Shown here one piece after another: positions 1-9,149 of a DNA stretch of 26,107 bases (its first letter is position 1; each line of letters starts with the position of its first letter). The DNA is from Saccoglossus kowalevskii (taxonomy: Eukaryota > Hemichordata > Enteropneusta > Harrimaniidae): positions 113,782 through 139,888 of the forward strand of contig NW_003109578.1 in the NCBI RefSeq assembly GCF_000003605.2. The letters run 5' to 3'. The position numbers were made by a program, and so were the translations under genes. Below the pieces are notes generated by a model, which saw nothing but the letters and a program-made list of their open reading frames with translations, did not search any database and was not told where the DNA came from.

Positions 1-249
1 GATAATTTTGGCGGTGTTCTCACCCCATATATTTCGACATTGTATAATTCTTATGTTTTTTATGGAAAAAAGAAAACAGTATTTTCACGAGGTAAAGCCA
101 TATTTATTAAAGGGTGATGGTCGCCACGCAGAGCGGTGCGAAGACGAATTGAATATCAACACCTCTTACGATGGCGTAACGTTGTTCGAACAAAGTGTTT
201 AATATTAGAGAGTGGGCAAGGGGGTAGCTGGTACAGTTTTACGGGAAAT

Positions 250-708
250 AAAAAGGGCTGTTTACAATTTACAAAGAAAAAAAGACGTTTTTACAGTTTA
301 CAGTGATAAAAATAGAACATTGAATGGTCCGAAGTCCTCTCCGACTCAAATTCTCCGCCATTGGTGCGCCGCGTATAGAGACGCATGCGCATATTACCCT
401 CGTAATGCTCTTCATTCGGTTAGAGGGCCTTTTATGTCTTGACATTCATTTTTGCAGTGAATTGTGTCATCTAGTCGTTTTGCAGTTTCTAAAATGTAAT
501 TTCCCTGGATTATTCTTTACGAGTTTTTTATTTGGATGTAAATTCTTGTACGTACCGAGAAAAATGACACATGTTTACAGTGTACGAAAAATATATTTGT
601 TTGATTACGTTGTACGTCTAGCCTGTGATTACAGAATTACGGAATTTATTTTTTTCAATTTACGTTGTACGAACCAAAAAATATTGCAATTACGTTGAAC
701 GAAAATAA
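250..708. repeat. Degenerate short repeat, TTTACGTTGTACGAAA-like
   Basis: Related copies are visible at about 260-275, 289-314, 573-595 (TTTACAGTGTACGAAAAATA), 603-617 (ATTACGTTGTACG), 657-680 (TTTACGTTGTACGAACC) and 688-708 (ATTACGTTGAACGAAAATAA). All have the same orientation. Spacing is irregular, so this is not a clean satellite array; it may be the inside of an old mobile element. A G-rich run GGGCAAGGGGG at about 212-222 and its approximate complement CCCTTGCCCCCCCC near 706-720 flank the stretch and could be decayed ends. Confidence 0.4.
380..391. promoter_or_regulatory. NRF1-like site
   Basis: GACGCATGCGCA contains the CGCATGCGC core of the animal NRF1 consensus (TGCGCATGCGCA), read on the minus strand with two end mismatches. 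On that strand an ATGGCGGAG in a CCAATGG context follows at about 355-366. No gene can be shown here. Confidence 0.25.
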
Positions 709-1106
709 CCCTTGCCCCCCCCCTCATATTAGTCCCTCAACACCAGTGGAACACAGTGCGCATGACTGACTGTGAGGGACTGTGGTCATACATAACGCGT
801 GCGCGTCACCTTGAGACCTAAACAGTTCGAACTTATGCGTGACATTGTTATGCGCGCGGAGGATGACGGGATGGAGTGACGATGCGTGCGGTGTTCTAAA
901 ATTCTATTTCGAGCTTTCCGAAACAACAAAACAACTTGGGCGGATAATCACACTCTTCGGCAATAATTGTACGAGATCGCATCGCACCTTATCGCAATCC
1001 CAGTACGTTTTCCAATATCTTATTATCAAGACAGACAACGTGTTTGAAAAAGTTCCACAACATTTACCAAGAGGTTGAATTCGAGGAGTTCGTAGTCGGT
1101 AAGTTC

Positions 1107-1281
1107 ATGGATACATCATCAAAGTTAATAATAGTATTAATTATTATATTTAGAATTATGATTTTCAAATACTACGTTCTATACCGGTACATCATATTTA
1201 TCAAAAAGCGTTCACTCAGTGCCTCGCGTGTGGGTGATCCATCGAACCCGTATCTTACTGCGAGCATCGCGACAGTGGATG
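1107..1281 (+). CDS. Candidate upstream exon with hydrophobic anchor
   Basis: An ATG at 1107 (G at +4, weak -3 base) opens a frame running to a good donor, GATG|GTAAGA, at 1281/1282. The encoded 58 residues begin MDTSS, then carry a strongly hydrophobic Ile/Leu/Val/Tyr/Phe-rich segment (about residues 6-34) ending in a Lys-Lys-Arg cluster, as expected of an N-terminal membrane anchor with a cytosolic remainder. The exon ends after the first base of a codon, and the acceptor at 1505 supplies two bases, so splicing keeps the frame into the large ORF. The exon also has GDPSNPY, resembling RDPSKLY near the end of the large ORF, and the two share 13 nucleotides in the same phase. The joined product would be 587 residues. 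This exon is inferred from splice signals, phase and that weak repeat similarity; the large ORF may instead start at its own ATG. Confidence 0.35.
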
Positions 1282-1505
1282 GTAAGACTTGACTTCTAAA
1301 GAACGTCTAAAATTATAGTACTTCAGACATTGGGTGCCTGCAATTCAGGCATTAGATCATTTTTTCGCTCTCAAAATCGATGATGGCGTTTTTGACATAG
1401 TAAGTATTGTGAGTTCATTATATGTATATAATTTAGTGCAATCATACAACAAGACACACTGTGTATTCATTGGGATATTAGCAAATAACACGTCTTTTGT
1501 TATAG
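1282..1505 (+). other. Candidate 224-bp phase-1 intron
   Basis: The stretch begins GTAAGA and ends TTTTGTTATAG, a usable pyrimidine-rich acceptor. It is AT-rich. A second strong donor-like GTAAGT lies inside at 1400. The acceptor also works with the donor at 1099, in which case the intron would lie in the 5' untranslated region and translation would begin at 1532. Confidence 0.35.
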
Positions 1506-1531
1506 GAATTTGCGCCATTTTCAAAGAAACC

Positions 1532-3094
1532 ATGTACCACCAAGAATCAACAGAGTGTTGCTACGACGACGACTTGTGCGTTGGCGAAGAAAAGGATATG
1601 CTGAGACAACGTCACCACACGACCAAGAAAGGACATGGAAAGAACATAGCTTATGAACTGAAAATATCGAATTGCGGTAATTATATGACACCAGTGGAGT
1701 CTACGTCACCGGATAAGCATGGTAACCTGCTTGTATGTCTTTCGCCAAACCCTGTGTCAGTCTCACCTAATATTTTATTGGCGGAGTCAGTGGAGGAAAT
1801 ATCTCATGATAGCGCCACCAAGTGTTCAAAGGATAGAGAGAGTGTAACGTGTCACTCGCCTTCAATACTTAGCAAAGTGTCAACCTCGAGCGTGAGCAGT
1901 TACTATGACAACGAATTCAGTAACTATGGAAATGACGAGGAAAACAAACCACGTGACATCTCGTCGAGAACTGCTAATTATGCTGACAAGAAAAAGCGCA
2001 TTGAGATATGTAAAGTGAAAAACGTAAGTCACGTGACGCAACACGTGAAGACACCGTCTCCCAAACAATTCAGTCAACGCAGTCAACTGCCTCGACCAAT
2101 CAACAAAAAATGTGGAAAATTGTCCCGACCAATCAACAGACAAGGTAGTAAATTCCCTCAGCCAATCGAAGGCATAGGTAGTAAGTTGCCTCGACCAATC
2201 AAGATTGCTGTAACTAAAGCTACAGAAGAAAACATTGTTAGAGTTAGTAACAACCGGAAAGTCAATAATAAGACGAAGAAATGGATTGGCAGACTGTTGC
2301 GATTGTCTTCCTCAAAGAAACGTTCTACCAAACTATTATTTTTTCGCCAGAGCTTGGCATCAACAAAAAGACACTCCTCGAGCAAAATACCGATTCCAAT
2401 TGGTGACCAGTCGGAAATTCACACCAGGTTGAATGATATCACAACGAAATTAGATAAGTTAATTCCATCTGAGAACAAGTTCAAGACTGACGTGCCACTA
2501 GACAACCGACAAAATACGCCATCACTGAACAAAGACTATTATTTCAGCTACAAACGAATCCCAAGCAGTGAAAAAATAAATCTAAATCTTAATAAAACCA
2601 GTGACAACGTTACCAAAGAATTCATAGCAAAAAATACTGGAAATCAGAATGCTAATGACATTTCTAGAATCCATGGCAACGGACTACAAGGAGTGAACAG
2701 CGCTTTTGGATATGCTCGGGAAACGTCTATCCCGAAAGGCACAAATCTCACGGTCTTTGTGGACAGCAACGATAATAAATTGTCACGACCAGTAATCACG
2801 TCGACATACAAGAGCAAAATACCGATTTCAATTCGTGATCCATCGAAACTTTACAGAAGTTTGAACTACGTCAAAACAAAATTAGATGGATTGACGTCAT
2901 CGATCAGCAAGCTGCGGATTGGTGGACTGGTACGCAAGCGTCGAAATAAGGTGGCACCGCTTCCGTTGATAAACGACGACGAGGACTACAGTCACGTTAA
3001 TGCCAGGCATGACGGGAAGAGGAAATTACGTCACAGTAAATTGTGTATCATGAAACCATCGGTCGCAATCCTCCAAAGTGATTTCGTCTTTTAA
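1532..3094 (+). CDS. Disordered SxIP-motif protein, possible microtubule plus-end binder
   Basis: This 520-residue reading from ATG 1532 (Kozak AACCATG, A at -3) is the longest ORF in the window. It matches no domain family I recognise. It is rich in Ser, Lys, Asn and Thr and poor in hydrophobic runs, so largely disordered. Residues 184-227 form four 11-residue repeats carrying QLPRPI, KLSRPI, KFPQPI and KLPRPI. Residues 283-310 and 427-454 form a longer diverged pair, each with SKIPI and a later TKLD. Five [ST]-x-[IL]-P motifs occur at 184 (SQLP), 217 (SKLP), 284 (SKIP), 398 (TSIP) and 428 (SKIP), mostly in basic, Pro-rich surroundings. In known proteins such SxIP motifs bind EB1-type proteins and bring them to growing microtubule ends. 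A basic block lies near 250-265 and a basic C-terminal region near 465-505. The EB-binding role is inferred from short motifs only; that it is a gene is better supported, by length, Kozak context and a nearby polyadenylation signal. Confidence 0.6.
   Translation: MYHQESTECCYDDDLCVGEEKDMLRQRHHTTKKGHGKNIAYELKISNCGNYMTPVESTSPDKHGNLLVCLSPNPVSVSPNILLAESVEEISHDSATKCSKDRESVTCHSPSILSKVSTSSVSSYYDNEFSNYGNDEENKPRDISSRTANYADKKKRIEICKVKNVSHVTQHVKTPSPKQFSQRSQLPRPINKKCGKLSRPINRQGSKFPQPIEGIGSKLPRPIKIAVTKATEENIVRVSNNRKVNNKTKKWIGRLLRLSSSKKRSTKLLFFRQSLASTKRHSSSKIPIPIGDQSEIHTRLNDITTKLDKLIPSENKFKTDVPLDNRQNTPSLNKDYYFSYKRIPSSEKINLNLNKTSDNVTKEFIAKNTGNQNANDISRIHGNGLQGVNSAFGYARETSIPKGTNLTVFVDSNDNKLSRPVITSTYKSKIPISIRDPSKLYRSLNYVKTKLDGLTSSISKLRIGGLVRKRRNKVAPLPLINDDEDYSHVNARHDGKRKLRHSKLCIMKPSVAILQSDFVF
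2081..2212 (+). repeat. Four tandem 33-bp coding units
   Basis: Four in-frame 33-bp units (2081-2113, 2114-2146, 2147-2179, 2180-2212) encode the 11-residue repeats of the SxIP-motif protein. Each contains a conserved [ML]P/S-R/Q-P-I core at the same offset. The units have diverged in their second halves, so the array is not a recent expansion. Confidence 0.8.
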
Positions 3095-3107
3095 TTTCGT
3101 CTTTTAA
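3082..3107 (+). repeat. 13-bp tandem duplication across the stop codon
   Basis: TTTCGTCTTTTAA occurs twice back to back (3082-3094 and 3095-3107). The first copy encodes the last residues and the TAA stop. The second copy lies directly in the 3' untranslated region. Confidence 0.9.
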
Positions 3108-3255
3108 TGAAGATACCATAATGTACTGATGTAGCGTGACGTCATGTCAAAAAAAAAATTCAGACTAGTACAATAATTTCATTTTTTTTTCAATATCCCT
3201 TTTATTATTATGTCTTTAATGATTAATTTGTATAAATGAAAATACTCCAGTTATA

Positions 3256-3261
3256 AATAAA
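3256..3261 (+). promoter_or_regulatory. Polyadenylation signal AATAAA
   Basis: AATAAA lies 162 bases past the stop of the large ORF and is followed by a GT/T-rich stretch (GTATGTG, then TTTCGTTTT). This is the usual arrangement of an animal 3' end and supports the ORF as an expressed gene. Confidence 0.6.
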
Positions 3262-3838
3262 CATACGTATGTGAATTGTAAAAATTGTGCTTTCGTTTTA
3301 CTCAGACAGATCTAACCTTACGTACGTTATCACGCCCTCTCAGTCAATATTTTTAACACTTTTGTTTTTAATTAACATTATGTAGGTAGAGGACGCCTTT
3401 AAAATACGACTGTCATTTGTCGGTATGTCTGATGCAAATTTCAATATAAATATGGATTCAAACCTAAAAAAAGTTCATTAATTATTTTCGGTGAATTGTT
3501 ACAAAACCAAAGCACGAGTTTGGGAAAAAATGACATAACATGCTCGTACTAGTACTCTGGCCCAATGCGCATTCTCAGATTATAACTCGATGTATTCAAA
3601 TCAATGCTATGTAAATAACAGGGAACGATGAATGTTGGTGATTTCGTCAATATATATCATATAAAATGCATGTAGACTATTCAAACTAAAAACTGACTGC
3701 CATTTCTTGTCTAAAACAAAGATGTAGGAGTGACAAAAGTACATATCAATGAGCTGTTATATGTGTTGACACCAGAAAGCTTTCTAAATTAATTATTTTT
3801 TTATCCAGCAGTGATTCGAGCCAGACTGTTATATACAT

Positions 3839-3928
3839 AATTTGTAAAATATCGTTCTTATTATTAGTTTGAATATAAGACGACGTCACGGTGGCAAATC
3901 ATCATCGGCAGGGGCGCAACTTGAACTT
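3839..3928 (+). repeat. Decayed interspersed repeat, copy 1
   Basis: The sequence starts AATTTGTAAAATA and continues through GGCAAATCATCATCGGCAGG and GGGCGCAACTT. It aligns along about 90 bases with 5825-5905 in the same orientation, with scattered substitutions and a few gaps. The family is not recognised. Confidence 0.45.
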
Positions 3929-4559
3929 CTAAATTAAAAACAAAACAGGACAGTTGAAATAATGTTGCACTGATATGTTCGGGTTATAAGTAATTATTCA
4001 GACGCTAGTCGAAAAATAATGGAGAACAAACAATTACGCAGCAAAGCAGCATAACAAAAAAGCGTCCGATAAGTTGGTTTAGCTATTTTACGACCAGACT
4101 CTCCATTTACACTGAGTGAGACATAGAATGGAACTCGGAAGTGTAGTAAACAAGTAAATGAAAAATCCGTTAGCTGTTTCCGTCACGTTGTCAACTGATA
4201 AACATTTGCTGTATTGGAGTAGTATGTTGAGAAATGAACTTCACTGGCCGCATTCAGTGATTCAACGTCAGTGCGCCCTCAACGTTCTCGTTCGGTATTT
4301 CAAATTTTTCAAGGAAGTCGATATTGCACAGATTACAGTGGCTTCCAAACTACCCCAGTGACCACGTGACCGTCGAATTAGTTTAGATCGGTTTCCAATA
4401 TAAACGGCTTAAATCGGTTTGTCCACTGCAATCACTCGTGGAACGATATTTTTCAGAAACATTTACATGTATTTGTTATTCTCATCCGCCATAATATTCG
4501 TTCTCTTCGCTTCAGACATACTCTGTCCAAACACGACAGGGCCTGTATTTAGAAGCATC

Positions 4560-4582
4560 GATTGGTCCACGCTGATTGGTGC
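4560..4582 (-). promoter_or_regulatory. Paired inverted CCAAT (NF-Y) boxes
   Basis: GATTGGTCC (4560) and TGATTGGTGC (4573) place two ATTGG cores 14 bases apart. NF-Y binds CCAAT in either orientation and paired sites are typical of promoters. A CACGTG E-box follows at about 4622. No transcript start can be assigned. Confidence 0.3.
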
Positions 4583-5824
4583 ATCTGCACGCTACTGAAT
4601 ACTAATGTCGGTGTAATTTACCACGTGTTTCTTGTGGTAACCACCGGGTGTCCTAAAGGCGGGCCTAAAGGCCGGGTTTTACGACGATGCTGTTTGGGGA
4701 ATCTCCACTAAGTTATTCTTATACAAAGATAGCAATTATTAAAAGTGTTCAGATAACATGAACTCGGTGTACGTGGGCATGCGTAATTGTATTTCTGAAT
4801 TGATGTAACTAATCACCTATAGTGCGACACTGTACCCGCTATTGAGGAGCTCGTTCCCGCTAATGACGCACTAAAGACGCACGTTCCTTTTAATGCCATG
4901 CAATCTCAGTATTGACGCGCACAGTGTTGTTTCTGAACGAACGTCATGTAATACCAAAAACACCCGTAACCAATTGTAACTAGTAACTTTTGCTGTTGGA
5001 CAGTAAAAGATATATAATTATTGTCGACAAGAAAATTGCACTTTTATCTATCATTTATGGATGTTGTTAGTTGGCCTTGGCGACAGTAGCAAATATTAAA
5101 AATAATAACAATATAATACATTACATTACATTATACTGAAGCGTATGTGAAACAACAGTTACATTATGATAAATACATTTTACAAAACTGAATGAACGAG
5201 TACATCGAATAAACAACTTTAATAAAAGTGATTATAGAAAAAGTGATGAGTAATGCCTACTTGACTGATAGGCTAAGATGCATCACGTGGTCATATCGGG
5301 TTTATTTTTTACCTGTATGCTTTTAATCATACCAGTATAGTTCCTTGCATTATACGCACTGAGATATATTCGTCACGTTTGAGCCACAAATGTTACATGT
5401 TGCATTTTCGTATATTTTCGTTTGTTTTAACCATGAAAATCCTATGTTAAACCACCTTGAATACCGGGTAATAAACATCGTAGAGTATTCAACAACAAAA
5501 AACGCTATCACGCATGCGTGGTGGGAATTCGTGCGGGGAATTGTACTGTCTTTAATTAAAAGTAGTGTAGTCTTGGAGCATATTTTAACACAGACTTGTT
5601 TCTGTCATTTTGTTCTTCTGTTTTAAGCTGCTGCCAAGGAACATCATGGTTTAATTCAAGTTGTGTAATACCTCGTTGACCTGAATAGACGTAATCTAAT
5701 ATAGAGCGTTCATCAAATTGTATTTCACAGGGGACGTTTTGTTCACTTTAATTACCCTAAGGCATTCACCAAGCCAACATTAAAGTAACTGCTATACACA
5801 CAATCCATCTGCTACTAGGCAAAT

Positions 5825-5905
5825 AATTTGTAAAATACCTCACTTACTATTTTTTGTATAAAATGGCGTGGCAACATATTATTGGCAGAAGGTGCAACGT
5901 AATCT
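5825..5905 (+). repeat. Decayed interspersed repeat, copy 2
   Basis: It starts AATTTGTAAAATA and contains GGCAACATATTATTGGCAG and GGTGCAACGT, matching the copy at 3839-3928. Weak similarity may also link 5701-5800 with 5943-6045 (both have AGCGTTCA then a TTAATTA and a TATTCA or CATTCA block), suggesting a larger old element here. Confidence 0.45.
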
Positions 5906-8300
5906 TGTTATCTGTTTTTTTTTTTAAAGACATCATTCTATATAGCGTTCACCACATATCATTACATAATAAGTGATGCAGAGCTCACGTTAATTAGAGT
6001 CCCCAGGGTATTCAGTCAGTCAGGCCAGTTACACAAACCAGTCTGGCAATCTAATACTGCGCGGCAGTTGACTGAGATACATTATACCTACTCGCCTAGG
6101 GAATAACAATATTTATTCAGAAAAGAAAAACAAAACCTGACTGGGCTCAGGGGATATTGTAATTGGATGGAGTTTCGATATTAGATATTTGGTTTCAATC
6201 ATACGTGACTTCAGGATGCACGTATATTATATTCCGTGGTATTACACTGAAGTCAACAAAGCCATATACGTTATTATAAATTATTTATTAACCTAAATAT
6301 TTGTAAGCTCGATCGGCAGTTACACACTGTCTGGGCACGTGCAATTGCTTTGGTTGCTCTAATGTATGTCTAATTAACATGCCAGCACTTACTAGGATGA
6401 AGATAGGGGAATAATTTTAAATATATTTATAAGACTAAACATGTCTTATTATCTCTAGCGTACACTCATTTTGGGATATCCATTAAATTTTAATGAATAT
6501 TTTATTATAAAAGTAGATTTCAAATTAAAAGCACATGTACAGTTTGTGATTCACAATTGGAACGCCCTTTGTACCACCCTCTATACGCGAAATTAGTTGT
6601 TGCTTGGAGGGAATTACATTCGCTGGTTCCCGCGTCTCTTGTAAATGGCAAGCAGGACGCAGGTAACTAGTAATCTCCATATTGTTCCACTGGGCTGGGA
6701 TTCCGTCCTAAAGGCACGTACTAAGTGACGTAATTTGAAAACATTCCAAGTTCCGTTCTGCGTAAATGTGTATATAATACTGCAATAAAGCCAAGCCAAT
6801 TCACTCTACCTGCTAAGACCTCCTATTTGAGATGGTTCTGGCATTTTTCGCTATTTGTGTAACAAAAGTAACATCGCTGCGCTACGCTGATGGCTCACGC
6901 TTTGCCGAATTTTGCCCGAATGGCGAGTACAGTTGTTAGTTGTCTGAGACTAACCAAAAATCACCTCGATGGGTAACCTGAAATGGTAAACGCCCACCGC
7001 AGCATGCAAACGAATACGTTTATGCTGTTCTGTATTTGGTTGTAAATATATATAGTTAGGGACAGTATGGATTTAGATGTTATAAACGGCAGGCGAGGGT
7101 ATTTGGTAGCAAATATAAGATCTATCTTCGGAAAACTAGCCTATTTAGCGGTAGACATTTACCGAGCGTAGCATATTTAATATCACTTATATTATACCCG
7201 TGTACCAGTACCATGAAAGCATTATTGTGATTGGTTGATACCTTGTTTTTAAGCCATGGTTAAATATAGCACAATCCGTTGTAGGTTATAATTTTCTAAG
7301 TTAAGTCCCATAATAGAAAAAGCAAATATTGATACTAAATGGCTAAATTATGTAGGGAAAACGAACTACAGTGATGTACATTGAGATACGTAGACAGTTT
7401 TGAAAAATGAAAAAAAAATCACTGTTTGCATCGTTAAAAACTACAGAGAAATAATGCTGATATAGTATAATATCAATAATCCACTGTCCACCGCCGTCTC
7501 GTGCACATATGGCATGAATTGTGCAATACCCACCTCCGGCATAGGATTATTGCTTAAATAAACAATCAATAGATCTGAAATTGACAGTTAAGTTAGGGTG
7601 TACGAAGTACTAATCTCATCGTAAAAAAGTATTCCTAGAAAACACGAAATGAAACATAATATCGGATTCGTGTGTCTGAAAACGAGCCGTCTGATTATAG
7701 GTGTTTCCTGTCGGGGGGAGTATGTATCCTGTCGTTTTCTAGGGATTTCACTTCGAGTTAAAGTGACTGAGAAGCTATGAATTCGTTTGACTTTTTACAT
7801 TATTATGTATAATGCAAAAGTGGAAATGATAAATTTTGTCTGATTTTAGTATGTTCTGTACTACTTGATAGTTAAACGAAGCCAATCAATTGTCTATTTC
7901 AATTGAAATGAACCCATATGTACCCATATCGTGTGTGATATACAAACATCATCTTACTGGAAAATGTTTACACTGCTTACGAATCGGATTTCTTGATTGA
8001 TCTTTTGAGCAAAATTATGATGTCTTGCAACAATTCGCTTACCATTTACCTACCCCAATGGGGAGTACCCCAATTGACAAGCTTCTTCCATGGTCAGTAT
8101 CATACAGTCAGCAAGGCACGATGACGACATCATTCAAGTCTTCAAAGTCTTTTTATGAACATCGTGGCATACGTGAAAAAGACTAACGGTAACTTAAAAC
8201 CTTGCTTCAGATTCTATTCAACAATCATCCTACAGCATTCACCGTATTATAAAAATACTAAAAGCAATTCATATGAATCACAGAAAATATTAAAGGTTTT

Positions 8301-8346
8301 AGAGAGAGGAAAGGGCGAAAGGGAGTGGAGGGGAGAGAGAGAGGGG
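8301..8346 (+). repeat. 46-base polypurine (GA-rich) tract
   Basis: All but two of 46 bases are A or G, with GAGAGAG runs at both ends. Such tracts can form triplex DNA or bind GAGA-type factors. It ends 64 bases before the ATG at 8411, so a promoter role is possible, but simple-sequence drift is the plainer reading. Confidence 0.6.
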
Positions 8347-8410
8347 TTAGTTTGCGTTTTTTCGCTAACGTGGGTATGTTTGTCTTGATGAACGATCGGG
8401 ATCCGTTTCC

Positions 8411-8806
8411 ATGGAGACGAGAATTTTTGAAATTATCTTCATCACAGCTAAAATAATGCGGACGATTTTTCATTTTTTTTTAGAAGGGGTTGCCCATGAG
8501 TCAATAATCAACCGATATCATTTTGGGCGAGATCAAGATACGGTTGTCATTGATGATTGTTTTGATAGAAATGTCACATTGCAGAATTCAAATTGGTTTT
8601 GTACGAATCTCATGATTATTTTCGAGAACGTGTACGGAACGGAAGAGCCGGTTACCATATGCATGAGGATATTTTGGAAGGATTCTTCACCGGATATGGT
8701 CATTGTAAGAATAAATGGCGAGTGTCTCCTTGGATATTACTTCATGCCGTCACATTATAAATTCACGCAACGAAGATGTCAAGCGGATAAAACAACAGCA
8801 CGATAG
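8411..8806 (+). CDS. Unrecognised 131-residue ORF, possible exon from 8484
   Basis: An ATG at 8411 (in CCATGG) opens 131 codons. I do not recognise the protein. It has five cysteines (50, 64, 84, 105, 123), one N-glycosylation sequon (NVT at 54) and alternating hydrophobic stretches suggestive of beta strands, but no clear signal peptide or membrane helix. The first 24 codons contain a near-perfect splice acceptor, ten pyrimidines then TAG at 8481-8483, so the true coding part may be an exon starting at 8484. A donor-like CATT|GTAAGA at 8705 could end it. The GPCR-like ORF starts 25 bases further on in another frame; the two could belong to one split or broken gene, but the residues here do not look like GPCR helices. 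It may also be a chance ORF. Confidence 0.3.
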   Translation: METRIFEIIFITAKIMRTIFHFFLEGVAHESIINRYHFGRDQDTVVIDDCFDRNVTLQNSNWFCTNLMIIFENVYGTEEPVTICMRIFWKDSSPDMVIVRINGECLLGYYFMPSHYKFTQRRCQADKTTAR

Positions 8807-8831
8807 TGCAAGCGAAAAATAGTTCGCTGCC

Positions 8832-9149
8832 ATGAACAACACCAGAGAATGCCAGTGTATATCGCGCCCTCTTTCGGAATATAGCGTGTATCGAGGCATA
8901 TTGCGGTTTTTGTTAATGTCTTGTTGGCAGATTTTCTTCGGTTTATTTCCCGTTGTCATAGCTTGCTTCATTATTTACTTGCATTTGTTGCCTGACAAAA
9001 ACACGCGATGGAATGACGTCAGTAATGTTAATTTTACGTTAATGGTGTTAATGATCTATGTTAATTATTGTTCCACGTATTTTAACTATAATTATCAGCA
9101 GCACTTTATCGGTTACGTAATATCATTAATATGTCTTTATAGTGTTTAG
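8832..9149 (+). CDS. GPCR-like fragment, TM6-TM7 and start of tail
   Basis: An ATG at 8832 opens 105 codons with two membrane helices, about residues 22-50 and 66-88. The layout resembles the end of a rhodopsin-like receptor: a basic or polar entry, a helix with SCWQIFFGLFP (compare the CWxP motif of TM6; the proline is shifted), a short loop with PDKNTRW, then a second helix with YVNYCSTYFNYNY where NSxxNPxxY would be expected, and an amphipathic QQHFIGYVISLICL as in helix 8 ending in a cysteine. The NP of NPxxY is missing. TM1-TM5 are not visible upstream, so this is the last exon of a split gene, a receptor pseudogene or chance. In-frame sequence opens at 8823 after a TAG whose AG could be a weak acceptor. 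I cannot name a ligand class. Confidence 0.35.
   Translation: MNNTRECQCISRPLSEYSVYRGILRFLLMSCWQIFFGLFPVVIACFIIYLHLLPDKNTRWNDVSNVNFTLMVLMIYVNYCSTYFNYNYQQHFIGYVISLICLYSV

Larger units (their letters stand above)
1..1106. other. Non-coding leader region with degenerate repeat
   Basis: No convincing gene is visible. Open frames here are short, overlap each other and start at non-ATG codons or run through repeat sequence. Positions 250-708 contain diverged copies of one short motif (separate entry). Positions 720-960 are richer in GC and CpG (for example around 795-812) and lie just upstream of the first candidate coding exon, so they may hold its promoter; no TATA box or initiator was singled out. 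A strong donor-like TCG|GTAAGT occurs at 1099 and could end a 5' untranslated exon. Confidence 0.4.
3262..8300. other. Intergenic region, no recognisable gene
   Basis: AT-rich sequence with only short overlapping open frames. A 67-residue ATG frame at 4158-4361 has no recognisable motif. Supported contents are two decayed copies of one interspersed repeat (3839-3928 and 5825-5905), a pair of inverted CCAAT boxes near 4560, two GC-richer direct repeats (CCTAAAGGCGGG at 4652 and CCTAAAGGCCGGG at 4664) and a 9-bp inverted repeat at 7474-7482 / 7544-7552 that is within chance expectation. Confidence 0.5.

Noticed and set aside
324-698. 124-codon ATG ORF
   Set aside because: It runs through the degenerate repeat array and its composition follows the repeat; no family motif.
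1225-1285. tRNA-like B box on the minus strand (GGGTTCGATGG)
   Set aside because: Lacks an A box and cloverleaf; the coding-exon reading explains the stretch better.
1880-2385. Minus-strand and shifted ORFs inside the large ORF
   Set aside because: They are shadows of the SxIP-motif coding frame and have no motifs.
7474-7552. 9-bp inverted repeat with 61-base loop
   Set aside because: About ten such 9-bp pairs are expected by chance within 100 bases in a window of this size.
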